A DNA stretch of 17,345 nucleotides. It comes from Chloroflexota bacterium. Lineage in GTDB: Bacteria; Chloroflexota; Anaerolineae; UBA4142. Position numbers and translations under genes: made by a program. The stretch spans positions 1 through 17,345 of the forward strand of contig JAMCRS010000003.1 in assembly GCA_023380675.1 (NCBI GenBank), in the 5' to 3' direction. This document shows, piece by piece, positions 1 to 5,395 of this stretch (the first letter of the stretch is position 1; each line of letters opens with the position of its first letter). The notes beneath the pieces were generated by a model. It made no database searches, was not told where the DNA came from, and saw nothing but the letters and a program-made list of their open reading frames with translations.

Positions 1-2
1 GG

Positions 3-56
3 CAAGAGAAGCAAGAAAAGCAAGTTGAGGCCGTGCAAACCAAGCTGTTCGACTAA
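3..56 (+). CDS. C-terminal tail of an upstream gene (partial)
   Basis: The third frame of the first bases is open from the window edge and stops with TAA at 54-56. It reads as a Gln/Glu/Lys-rich helical tail ending in TKLFD. The other two plus frames are Arg/Cys-rich or stop early, so this frame is the most protein-like. It would converge on the minus-strand HEAT-repeat gene, the two stop codons overlapping by a few bases. Too little is visible to name a family. Confidence 0.4.
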   Translation, partial: QEKQEKQVEAVQTKLFD

Positions 57-589
57 CGGCTAAAGTAAGCGCGCGCCTTCCAGGCGCAATGGTTCAAAGC
101 CACCGCCTTTGGCGGTGGTAGTTTACTCGACACGACGATAAAACGATGGTCGGTCAGGACGAGCGCCAGGATGTTCCATACTGTGGACGGATCCCAGGGT
201 GCCAGGGAGCGCGAGCGCATTCCCGAGATCAAGCGGTCCTCTCGGGTTCCCTCAATCACCTTGACCCCACCTGCAAACGGCGTTACTCTCTTAAACTGCA
301 TCCTTGCTTGCAGTGGAGAACCAATCATGGCCTCATCAGCATCCAATGGATCGGTGATCCAGTGCAGGTTGATCGTCTGACTCAATTTGCCTGGCCATGT
401 CAGGGGCCATTCGGCGGTTTTATTGAGTGGGTCGATCTGAGGGATGTTGAAGAATGAGGCTAGCTCGCCTAATGCCCGTGCGGCATCTTTGCGCACCTGC
501 GGGTTCTTGTGATCGAGGGCCCTGACCAGACCCTGCACATCACGATTAGTTGCGAGCTTTTCTACATTGGGTTGCCCAAAGAGCGGCAT
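53..589 (-). CDS. HEAT-repeat protein with unknown C-terminal region
   Basis: 178 aa. The start is well supported: AAAGGAGAG lies a few bases upstream of the ATG at 589. Residues about 1-45 (MPLFG-PNVEKL, then RDVQGLVRALDHKNPQVRKD, then AARALGEL) match the PBS-lyase/HEAT repeat that opens many Chloroflexota scaffold proteins. Such proteins usually carry several repeats; here only about one is left, followed by about 110 residues I cannot assign, including a hydrophobic strand-rich stretch (LALVLTDHRFIVVSS) that could be a PH-like or regulatory fold. The last about 25 residues are encoded by two strong hairpins (73-118), so the native C-terminus may have been replaced by a palindromic insertion. 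No signal peptide or membrane segment is seen. Its function is unknown; a binding scaffold is the family expectation. Confidence 0.7.
   Translation of the reverse strand: MPLFGQPNVEKLATNRDVQGLVRALDHKNPQVRKDAARALGELASFFNIPQIDPLNKTAEWPLTWPGKLSQTINLHWITDPLDADEAMIGSPLQARMQFKRVTPFAGGVKVIEGTREDRLISGMRSRSLAPWDPSTVWNILALVLTDHRFIVVSSKLPPPKAVALNHCAWKARAYFSR
73..118. repeat. Twin hairpin inside the 3' end of the HEAT-repeat gene
   Basis: Two perfect inverted repeats with 3-nt loops: GCGCCT/AGGCGC (73-87) and CCACCGCC/GGCGGTGG (100-118), separated by 12 nt. Neither is followed by a good T-tract on either strand, so they resemble a REP-like palindromic element more than a terminator. The element is translated as the C-terminus of the minus-strand HEAT protein. 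Confidence 0.55.
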
Positions 590-749
590 AAGTCTCTCCT
601 TTCTTCGACCAAAGGCTTTGCGCCCAACTCTTGATTAGGCGGAATGTCTGGAAACGCCCTAGCACCACGCAACGGCGGACGAATCGAAAGCGTCTTCCAA
701 TCGCGCATCGCCCCGCCGTCGTCGTGGTGCGTGTGTTCTCTGCCATGCG

Positions 750-1115
750 TCAGACTTTCAATGATTTGGTTGAACGCGCCGCACGCGCGGTTCGAGTCCC
801 TTCTCTCACTCTGCTTTGAGCGATTACAGGTTTAACCACATCCCAAACTGTCTCAGGATGTTTCGCGGCAACTTGAAGCAATACGCGTGCCGCGCCCTTT
901 GGCAGTCTGCGTCCTTGTTCCCAATTCTGCAATGTCGCAACACTGATTCCAAGCAACGCGGCAAATTGCCCCTGCGAGAGCCGATAGTTCACGCGGATTC
1001 GTTTCACGTCGGTTTTATCTATGACAAACTTGCGCGATGGCGCAGCCTCACCGCGCAAAATTGCTCCGCCTTCTCGGACGCTCGCTACAAGTTCTTTGAA
1101 CAGTTCCTGTTTCAC
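750..1115 (-). CDS. XRE-family antitoxin (NadS-like)
   Basis: 121 aa, transcriptional autoregulator and antitoxin partner of the RelE-like toxin just upstream. The frame is open further upstream (to 1283), but the likely start is GTG at 1115. It overlaps the toxin stop as GTGA and is preceded by a strong ribosome site (GAGGAGG) inside the toxin 3' end, giving the N-terminus MKQELFKELVASVREGGAIL. Residues about 40-75 form a helix-turn-helix: LSQGQFAALLGISVATLQNW then EQGRRLPKGAARVLLQVA. The order toxin-first, antitoxin-second with the antitoxin start KxELFxELxxSVREG is what I know of the NadS family. The last about 20 residues are basic (Arg/Thr/Ser). It probably represses the promoter at 1459-1487 through the palindrome there. 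Confidence 0.88.
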   Translation of the reverse strand: MKQELFKELVASVREGGAILRGEAAPSRKFVIDKTDVKRIRVNYRLSQGQFAALLGISVATLQNWEQGRRLPKGAARVLLQVAAKHPETVWDVVKPVIAQSRVREGTRTARAARSTKSLKV

Positions 1116-1429
1116 GGATAATCCTCCTCGACAATCTTTTTCAGGGTCTTCAGTTGTCCACGCGTCAGGATTTCTCGCTCGCTTTTGCTGTAGATGAGCA
1201 ACATCAGTAATTGCTCTTCCGTGACTGCCCAATAGTAAATGACTCGCGAACCCCCACGTTTGCCTTTTCCTTTTGTTGCCCAACGAAGTTTACGCAGACC
1301 GCCGCTTCCGACAATGACTGCCCCAGCATTAGGACGATTGACCAATGCTGTCTGCAACTCGCGATACTCTTCATCTGACAACAACTCTTGTACTTGGCGC
1401 GTGAAGACCGAAGTTTCGATGATGACCAT
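1112..1429 (-). CDS. RelE/ParE-superfamily toxin (HigB/COG4737 type)
   Basis: 105 aa. It reads as a complete small RelE-fold ribonuclease: N-terminal VFTRQVQELLSDEEYRELQ, central GSGGLRKLRWATKGKGKRGG, then SRVIYYWAVTEEQLLMLLIY and the C-terminal helix SEREILTRGQLKTLKKIVEE. The Gly/Lys/Arg-rich loop followed by the YYW strand is the pattern of COG4737 toxins, which cleave mRNA on the ribosome. The ATG at 1429 has only a weak ribosome site (AAGG) but sits about 22 nt after the predicted transcription start. It is translationally coupled to the antitoxin by a GTGA overlap. No disruption is visible, so the pair may be active. Confidence 0.88.
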   Translation of the reverse strand: MVIIETSVFTRQVQELLSDEEYRELQTALVNRPNAGAVIVGSGGLRKLRWATKGKGKRGGSRVIYYWAVTEEQLLMLLIYSKSEREILTRGQLKTLKKIVEEDYP

Positions 1430-1458
1430 TGCAGAGACCTTGATTTGTTTCTTGGAGG

Positions 1459-1487
1459 ATTGTACGCCAATGGCGTATAGATGTCAA
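1459..1487 (-). promoter_or_regulatory. Toxin-antitoxin promoter with embedded operator
   Basis: On the minus strand: -35 TTGACA (1487-1482), 17-bp spacer, -10 TACAAT (1464-1459). A perfect palindrome, TACGCCAATGGCGTA (1463-1477), overlaps the -10 edge and fills most of the spacer. This is a typical place for autorepressor binding, here presumably by the XRE antitoxin. The transcription start is predicted near 1452. Confidence 0.8.
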
Positions 1488-1552
1488 ATAACGGAATGGT
1501 GGAGCGTCCTCTTTTCAAGCGGCATGGCAGAGAACTTACATTTCACGAACCC

Positions 1553-1643
1553 GTGAGTGCGGGAAACACTTTTTGTCACGCTCAAGGTGCCTGGTTTCCC
1601 GCATCTTGGGGTGCGGGAAACCAGGTGCGGTTTTCCGCACCTG
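1553..1643. repeat. Cluster of overlapping hairpins sharing a TGCGGGAAAC motif
   Basis: Three structures lie between the toxin promoter and the recombinase 3' end. First, GTGAGTG pairs with the split CACT/TCAC around 1553-1577. Second, a perfect 14-bp stem: CCTGGTTTCCCGCA (1590-1603) with TGCGGGAAACCAGG (1612-1625). Third, a perfect 9-bp stem: CAGGTGCGG (1622-1630) with CCGCACCTG (1635-1643), loop TTTT. Stems two and three share CAGG at 1622-1625, so in RNA or single-stranded DNA they exclude each other. The core TGCGGGAAAC occurs at 1558-1567 and 1612-1621 and inverted at 1594-1603. No protein-like ORF covers this stretch. Confidence 0.7.
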
Positions 1644-1804
1644 CTCTGTCAGCACTTTTCCATGATCCCCCTATAACTTGAAATTGTCCAGCGGGCTCTT
1701 GATCTTTCGCATTCCTCGCTCGGTCACGTGCGTGTACCGCTCGGTGGTCTCGATGCTGCCGTGTCCCAGCAAATCCTTTATGTATCGCATATCGACCCCG
1801 CGAT

Positions 1805-1853
1805 GGCGTGACCTTGAACGCCGTGCCAAGGGCACGGCGTCAAATCACACGCC
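1805..1853. mobile_element. 49-bp palindromic element inserted in the recombinase
   Basis: The core is a perfect 10-bp stem: ACGCCGTGCC (1818-1827) and GGCACGGCGT (1831-1840), loop AAG. Outer arms GGCGTG (1805-1810) and CACGCC (1848-1853) also pair. It is flanked by direct repeats GAT (1802-1804 and 1854-1856; CGAT if one base is shared), as expected for a small target duplication. It interrupts an otherwise continuous conserved motif (HLMDN ... GVDMRY) and shifts the frame. It encodes nothing itself, so it would have moved by an enzyme supplied elsewhere. Confidence 0.65.
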
Positions 1854-2384
1854 GATTGTCCATCAAATGCGTCGCGAATGAATGCCGTAGTGTATGAAAC
1901 GTTGCGGGCTTGATGATGCCCGCTTTCTTCTTCGCGTCTTCAAAAATATGTTGGGCAGAACGCTCTCACGACTTCACCCACGCGCAAGCCCGCCGAATAC
2001 GCGGTCACGAGCAGCGCCTTGTGTTTCAAGAACGTGGTAACCTTGATAATCTTGGCAATCTCTTCGCGACTCAAAATGCGAGGCAATTGCTGCGGTCGCT
2101 TCATGCGCGGCAAATCACATACCTTGTCGCGCTGCCTCAAGGTGATTTCGTAGAGAAATACGAGAGCGGCCCGGTCGCCCCGACAATACGCGGCGGAGAC
2201 CGTGCCGCTCTGCGCGAGTTTCACCAGGTATTCGCGGATTTGATCCCGCGTCGCCTGCTCCGGCACAAGTTGATTGCGGCCGAGCCAATTGAAGTAATTC
2301 CGGAGATGCTGGCCGTACGATTTGCGCGTCCCGTAGGCCATCCCGCGCAACACGAGTTCGTCATCTACCGCCTTGATCAGCGGA

Positions 2385-2416
2385 CACTTGCACCTGCGGT
2401 AACGCAAGTGCAGGTG
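2385..2416. repeat. Interleaved inverted repeats (A-B-loop-A'-B')
   Basis: CACTTGC (2385-2391) pairs with GCAAGTG (2404-2410), and CACCTGC (2391-2397) pairs with GCAGGTG (2410-2416). The two pairs are interleaved, not nested, so only one stem or an H-type pseudoknot can form. The element sits exactly where the recombinase reading frame changes between its accessory domain and its core-binding domain, so it is probably a second small insertion. Confidence 0.6.
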
Positions 2417-2756
2417 TGGGGTGGATGGGTCGTCAGCGGCTGGTCTCGTCCGGGGATGTAGCGTTGGCTCATCCGTTTTGACGAGACGATCTCTTGCATT
2501 GGCTTGACCGTGATCATTTCGGGCGGAGAGTCAGAAGGTAGCGAACCCGTCCCTGCAAGCGCGGCCCGCGTCGCCGGCGTGTCTGGAAACGACCACTGCT
2601 TGCGCTCAGGATTCCATCGGTGTCCCGGAATCTGTTTCATCTGGGCAAGTCCCGCATTGCCAAAGCGCGTAAGTGCGACCCACAGGTTGCCTTCAGCGGC
2701 GGATTCGATTTTCAGCGTCGCCATGTTTGGTGCTACCCTCTGATGGTTTCTATAAA

Positions 2757-2804
2757 CACAAAAACACCCGCCGTGACGTGCGAGAGCGCGTCAAGCGACG
2801 GGTG
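2757..2804 (-). terminator. Intrinsic terminator ahead of the recombinase gene
   Basis: On the minus strand CACCCG (2804-2799) pairs with CGGGTG (2770-2765), with an inner TGACG/CGTCA stem, followed by TTTTTGTG. It ends the short minus-strand unit that starts near 2925 and lies about 35 bp before the recombinase start codon, so it could also act as an attenuator of that gene. Confidence 0.6.
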
Positions 2805-2862
2805 CTTTGACTGGTTGGATGGGGCCGTGTTTTTGGATGTACGTCCCGTGCTGAACGATCAT
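2791..2862 (-). CDS. Possible 23-aa small protein
   Basis: ATG at 2862 is preceded by AGGAG at a spacing of about 10. The product would be MIVQHGTYIQKHGPIQPVKA followed by PVA, ending at TGA inside the terminator hairpin. The frame is also open from an upstream ATG at 2910 (39 aa), which has no ribosome site. Support comes from position only: it lies alone between a promoter (2932-2960) and a terminator (2757-2804). The transcript may instead be a non-coding RNA. No family is recognised. Confidence 0.35.
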   Translation of the reverse strand: MIVQHGTYIQKHGPIQPVKAPVA

Positions 2863-2931
2863 CTCTGCGCTTCTCCTGCGAAGCATGACCGAGACGGGTG
2901 CTGGGGACATGGCGAAGAGTGTTTCATCGTT

Positions 2932-2960
2932 ATTATAGCGCGTATTCTCCGTGCCTGCAA
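2932..2960 (-). promoter_or_regulatory. Promoter of the short minus-strand unit
   Basis: -10 TATAAT (2937-2932, perfect), 17-bp spacer, -35 TTGCAG (2960-2955, weak match). The predicted start is near 2925. It is divergent from the riboswitch promoter at 3001, the two -35 boxes being about 40 bp apart. Confidence 0.55.
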
Positions 2961-3000
2961 GATAAACGAAAAGCTAAACGAAAAGCAAAACCCAAGGCGT

Positions 3001-3029
3001 TTGACAAGCAGCCTGCCGCATGATATAAT
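3001..3029 (+). promoter_or_regulatory. Strong extended -10 promoter of the fluoride-riboswitch operon
   Basis: TTGACA (3001-3006), exactly 17 bp, TATAAT (3024-3029), with an extended -10 TG at 3021-3022. Every element matches the sigma-70 consensus. The transcript is predicted to start near 3036, about 12 nt before the first riboswitch helix. Such strength is expected when control is exerted downstream by a riboswitch. Confidence 0.92.
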
Positions 3030-3046
3030 CATACCTGAAATTGATA

Positions 3047-3113
3047 AGGTGATGAGGCTCGCCGTACTTCGTCGTTGAATTGAAACTGGTCGTGAGACCT
3101 AATAGCCTCTACC
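3047..3113 (+). promoter_or_regulatory. Fluoride riboswitch (crcB motif)
   Basis: The leader matches the fluoride aptamer as I know it from the Thermotoga petrophila structure. Helix P1 is GGTG (3048-3051) with CGCC (3060-3063), enclosing ATGAGGCT. Then come the joining AAACT (3083-3087), a GGTC/GACC hairpin with GNRA loop GTGA (3088-3099), and TAATAGCCTCTACC (3100-3113). The diagnostic pseudoknot is GAGGCT (3054-3059) with AGCCTC (3104-3109). One difference is about 19 extra nt (3064-3082) between P1 and AAACT; variable inserts there are tolerated in some members. Binding should stabilise the pseudoknot, keep AGCCTC out of the following terminator and turn transcription on. Identification is by eye; a covariance-model search would settle it. 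Confidence 0.87.
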
Positions 3114-3143
3114 CTGGCTGTCGCCAGCGGTAGGGGCTTTTTT
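3104..3143 (+). terminator. Riboswitch-controlled intrinsic terminator
   Basis: AGCCTCTACC (3104-3113) pairs with GGTAGGGGCT (3129-3138) with one G-T pair. An inner CTGGC/GCCAG stem with loop TGTC extends it, and six Ts follow (3138-3143). The first six bases of the 5' arm are the 3' strand of the aptamer pseudoknot, so aptamer and terminator are mutually exclusive. Confidence 0.92.
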
Positions 3144-3191
3144 GTTATACACAGGGCCTACAAACGAGGAAAACACAGGGACCAGCACCGA

Positions 3192-3605
3192 ATGGTAGGC
3201 GTAACGTTTCGCATATTGGAGGAGCGCCTAGCGCGAATCGAACGCGTGATCAACGAGGACGAGGAGGGCATTCTTTATCGTCGGACGTCGTACTTCACTT
3301 TTGAGCAACGCGAGAAGATGCGCCGGCTGGTGGCGGCGATGCGCCAACAAATTCGTGAAGCGGACGATCGTTTTCATTTCAGGAAAGAGGAGCGAGACGC
3401 CGCGCGCGAGATCGTTGGAACGCTGGCGCTTTCGTGGGAAAGTTTGGAAGAGACGCGGACCAACAAACTGGCAGCCTACGGACAGGTTGATCCCGGCTTG
3501 AACGAGACACTCGATCCAATCGTGCAACGTTTGATTGGTCAGCTATTCGAGCTCCAACACGTGGCACACGGCATTGGTCCTCGGCAGACAGGAAATAAAG
3601 AGTAA
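3192..3605 (+). CDS. Helical charged protein of unknown function, first gene of the fluoride operon
   Basis: 137 aa. ATG at 3192 with an AGGGA ribosome site about 10 nt upstream, roughly 50 nt after the riboswitch terminator. The protein is rich in Glu/Arg/Ala heptad-like patterns (RILEERLARIERVINEDEEG; REKMRRLVAAMRQQIREADD), with no Cys, signal peptide or membrane segment, so a cytoplasmic helical bundle or coiled coil is likely. Its last codon is 3 nt before the next gene. I do not recognise the family. Being first after the riboswitch, it should be the most tightly fluoride-controlled product. Confidence 0.75.
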   Translation: MVGVTFRILEERLARIERVINEDEEGILYRRTSYFTFEQREKMRRLVAAMRQQIREADDRFHFRKEERDAAREIVGTLALSWESLEETRTNKLAAYGQVDPGLNETLDPIVQRLIGQLFELQHVAHGIGPRQTGNKE

Positions 3606-3608
3606 TCC

Positions 3609-3824
3609 ATGCCATTCCCAATGCTCGTGTTTGCCGCCATCTTCAGTCCCATTGCAGGGCTCATAGCCGTCTTGATCACGTACGAAGAGTTTTCCCATCA
3701 CTATCCGGACTGGAAGAGACCACTTCGCTTGGCGCTTCAGGCTGGATTCGCGACGGTCGTTGTGTTCTTTGTCATGTCTATGATTGCCAGCTATTTTCTG
3801 GATGGAATCGTAGCGGTGAGGTGA
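3609..3824 (+). CDS. Small two-helix membrane protein
   Basis: 71 aa with two hydrophobic segments: residues about 5-24 (MLVFAAIFSPIAGLIAVLIT) and about 44-66 (ALQAGFATVVVFFVMSMIAS and following). A short hydrophilic loop with His-His and Pro-Asp-Trp-Lys joins them. The start follows the upstream stop by 3 nt, so translation is probably coupled. It could be a membrane anchor or partner of the MutS-like ATPases or of the transporter; no family is recognised. Its size and two helices are too small to resemble CrcB/Fluc, which has four helices. Confidence 0.75.
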   Translation: MPFPMLVFAAIFSPIAGLIAVLITYEEFSHHYPDWKRPLRLALQAGFATVVVFFVMSMIASYFLDGIVAVR

Positions 3825-3835
3825 GCGTTCTTCCC

Positions 3836-5395
3836 ATGACTTTCCACAGCATATTGTTCGAAACAGCGGAAGACAGCGTAGACACAAAGACTCAAGCACC
3901 TGACTTTTTTGTCGACTTGAATCTTGATCAGATCGTCGACGCGATTACGGCCGGCAAGCAGGAATACAACCTGCGACCATTCTTCTACTCTCCCTTGAGC
4001 ACCACCGACGCCATCAAGTATCGTCAGCAAGTCATGCGGGACCTTGAGAATGAGATTCTGTTCCATCACATAGAATCCTTCGCGCAGAGTATGCGCGTAA
4101 TGCGCGAGCATTTGACGCAGGCAGACACGCTCCATTACCGATACCAGAAGGAAAGATGGTTCTTGGAAGGCGTAGAAACGTACTGCGACGCGGTCAATCG
4201 CCTGGTCGTCGATCTGTCCAGCGTAGATGTCAAGTCGAGCGGCTTTCTTGCCCTGCGCGAATACATAACGGCTTATGTCCAATCCGACCGTTTTACTTCC
4301 CTCGTGGGGGAAACGGACAAGCTCGTCGCCGACCTTGCCGCGCTGCAATACAGCCTGATCATAAGAGGGAACAGCATCAGGGTTTGTCAATTCGAGTCAG
4401 CGGTCGACTACAGCGCTGAGGTTGAGGACACCTTTGAGAAATTCCAACAGGGAGCCGTGAAGGATTACCGAGTAAGTATTCCAGACTGGGCGGATATGAA
4501 CCATATCGAAGCGGGCGTACTCGATTTGGTGGCCAAAGTGTTCCCCGACGAGTTCCGGCGCCTTGACGATTTCTGCGCGAATCATGTCAACTATCTGGAC
4601 GAAGCGCTAGGCGCGTTCGATCGACAGGTGCAGTTTTACATCGCCTATCTCGAGTACATTGCGCCGCTCAGGCGAGCGGGTCTGAAATTCTGCTATCCGC
4701 GGAATGGTAATCCTTCCAAGGAGATATTTGACTACGAAGGATTTGATCTAGCTCTAGCCCATAAGCTGACGTACGAAAAGTCGCCTGTTGTCACCAATGA
4801 TTTCTACCTTACCGGCGTCGAGCGTATCTTGGTGGTATCCGGCCCCAATCAGGGAGGTAAAACAACGTTCGCCCGCGCCTTTGGCCAATTGCATTATCTG
4901 GCTAGCCTAGGCTGCCTCGTTCCGGGCCGAGAGGCACAACTCTATTTGTTCGACAACCTCTTCACACATTTTGAAAAGGAAGAGGATATCAACAATCTCC
5001 GCGGCAAGCTGGAAGATGATCTGGTCCGAATTCACTCTATCCTGGAGAAGGCAACTCCAGACAGCATCATCGTCATGAATGAGATTTTCACCTCAACCAC
5101 AGTGCTAGACGCGGTTTTCTTAGGCAAAGAGGTCATGGAGAAGATCTGCCACTTGAACTCGCTTGGCGTCTTCGTGACATTCCTAGATGAGTTGGCTTCT
5201 CTGAGTCAGGAAACCGTCAGCATGGTCAGCACTGTGGTTCCTGAGAATCCGGCGCAGCGCACGTTCAAGATCGTGAGAAGGCCCGCCGATGGCCTTGCCT
5301 ACGCACAAGCCATTGCCGAAAAATACCATCTGACCTACAGTGACTTTAAGGAGCGCTTGAATCATGAAGGCGTTTCTCATGTACAAGGATCGTGA
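3836..5395 (+). CDS. MutS-like ATPase A (no mismatch domain, no switch His)
   Basis: 519 aa from ATG 3836. A GTG at 3821 overlaps the upstream stop but has no spaced ribosome site; AGGTGAG lies 11 nt before 3836. Residues about 1-300 are the helical core/lever region without the N-terminal mismatch-recognition and connector domains of true MutS. The C-terminal MutS ATPase domain has Walker A GPNQGGKTT (about 336-344), a conserved FEKEED...GKLEDDL stretch near the signature position, and Walker B IIVMNEIFTSTT. There Asn (about 415) replaces the usual Asp while the catalytic Glu (416) is kept. The switch motif, normally THxxEL, is TFLDEL: Phe (about 449) replaces His. No Smr nuclease domain. 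It overlaps the paralog downstream by 32 nt, suggesting a stoichiometric pair. Fluoride-riboswitch RNAs have, as I recall, been reported upstream of genes annotated mutS. Confidence 0.88.
   Translation: MTFHSILFETAEDSVDTKTQAPDFFVDLNLDQIVDAITAGKQEYNLRPFFYSPLSTTDAIKYRQQVMRDLENEILFHHIESFAQSMRVMREHLTQADTLHYRYQKERWFLEGVETYCDAVNRLVVDLSSVDVKSSGFLALREYITAYVQSDRFTSLVGETDKLVADLAALQYSLIIRGNSIRVCQFESAVDYSAEVEDTFEKFQQGAVKDYRVSIPDWADMNHIEAGVLDLVAKVFPDEFRRLDDFCANHVNYLDEALGAFDRQVQFYIAYLEYIAPLRRAGLKFCYPRNGNPSKEIFDYEGFDLALAHKLTYEKSPVVTNDFYLTGVERILVVSGPNQGGKTTFARAFGQLHYLASLGCLVPGREAQLYLFDNLFTHFEKEEDINNLRGKLEDDLVRIHSILEKATPDSIIVMNEIFTSTTVLDAVFLGKEVMEKICHLNSLGVFVTFLDELASLSQETVSMVSTVVPENPAQRTFKIVRRPADGLAYAQAIAEKYHLTYSDFKERLNHEGVSHVQGS

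Larger units (their letters stand above)
1671..2724 (-). pseudogene. Tyrosine recombinase/integrase, broken in three frames
   Basis: Read from 2724 downward, pieces of one XerC/D-like integrase appear in order. (1) 2724 to about 2420: an N-terminal accessory domain with AQMKQIPGHRWNPERKQWSF, as seen ahead of some phage-type integrases; AGAGGGTAG precedes the ATG. (2) About 2384-1965, another frame: the core-binding domain (LRGMAYGTRKSYGQHLRNYF) and the start of the catalytic domain, including the first Arg (YSAGLRVGEVV). (3) About 1960-1840, a third frame: [13 protein letters not shown] then [14 protein letters not shown]. (4) 1799-1671, a further frame: GVDMRYIKDLLGHGSIETTE then RYTHVTERGMRKIKSPLDNF and TAG. 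The Arg, His-x-x-Arg, His and Tyr catalytic residues all survive, but about 60 residues between the first Arg and HTLRH, including the beta-hairpin Lys, are deleted near 1960-1968. A palindrome at 1805-1853 splits pieces 3 and 4, and another at 2385-2416 lies at the first frame change. The gene is dead. Confidence 0.88.

Noticed and set aside
780..812. GGTTCGAGTCC resembling a tRNA T-arm
   Set aside because: The flanking bases do not form a T-stem, there is no acceptor, D or anticodon arm, and the stretch lies in the 3' coding end of the antitoxin.
1910..2461. 183-codon plus-strand frame across the recombinase
   Set aside because: Antisense shadow of the recombinase pseudogene, whose catalytic motifs are unmistakable on the minus strand.
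3048..3091. Hammerhead-ribozyme-like pattern (GATGAG ... GAAAC ... GTC)
   Set aside because: The essential C before TGATGAG is a G and the stems do not fit; the fluoride aptamer explains all conserved positions better.
3609..3824. Small membrane protein as a CrcB/Fluc fluoride channel
   Set aside because: It has only two hydrophobic segments and 71 residues and lacks the four-helix layout and conserved Asn/Phe pattern expected of Fluc.
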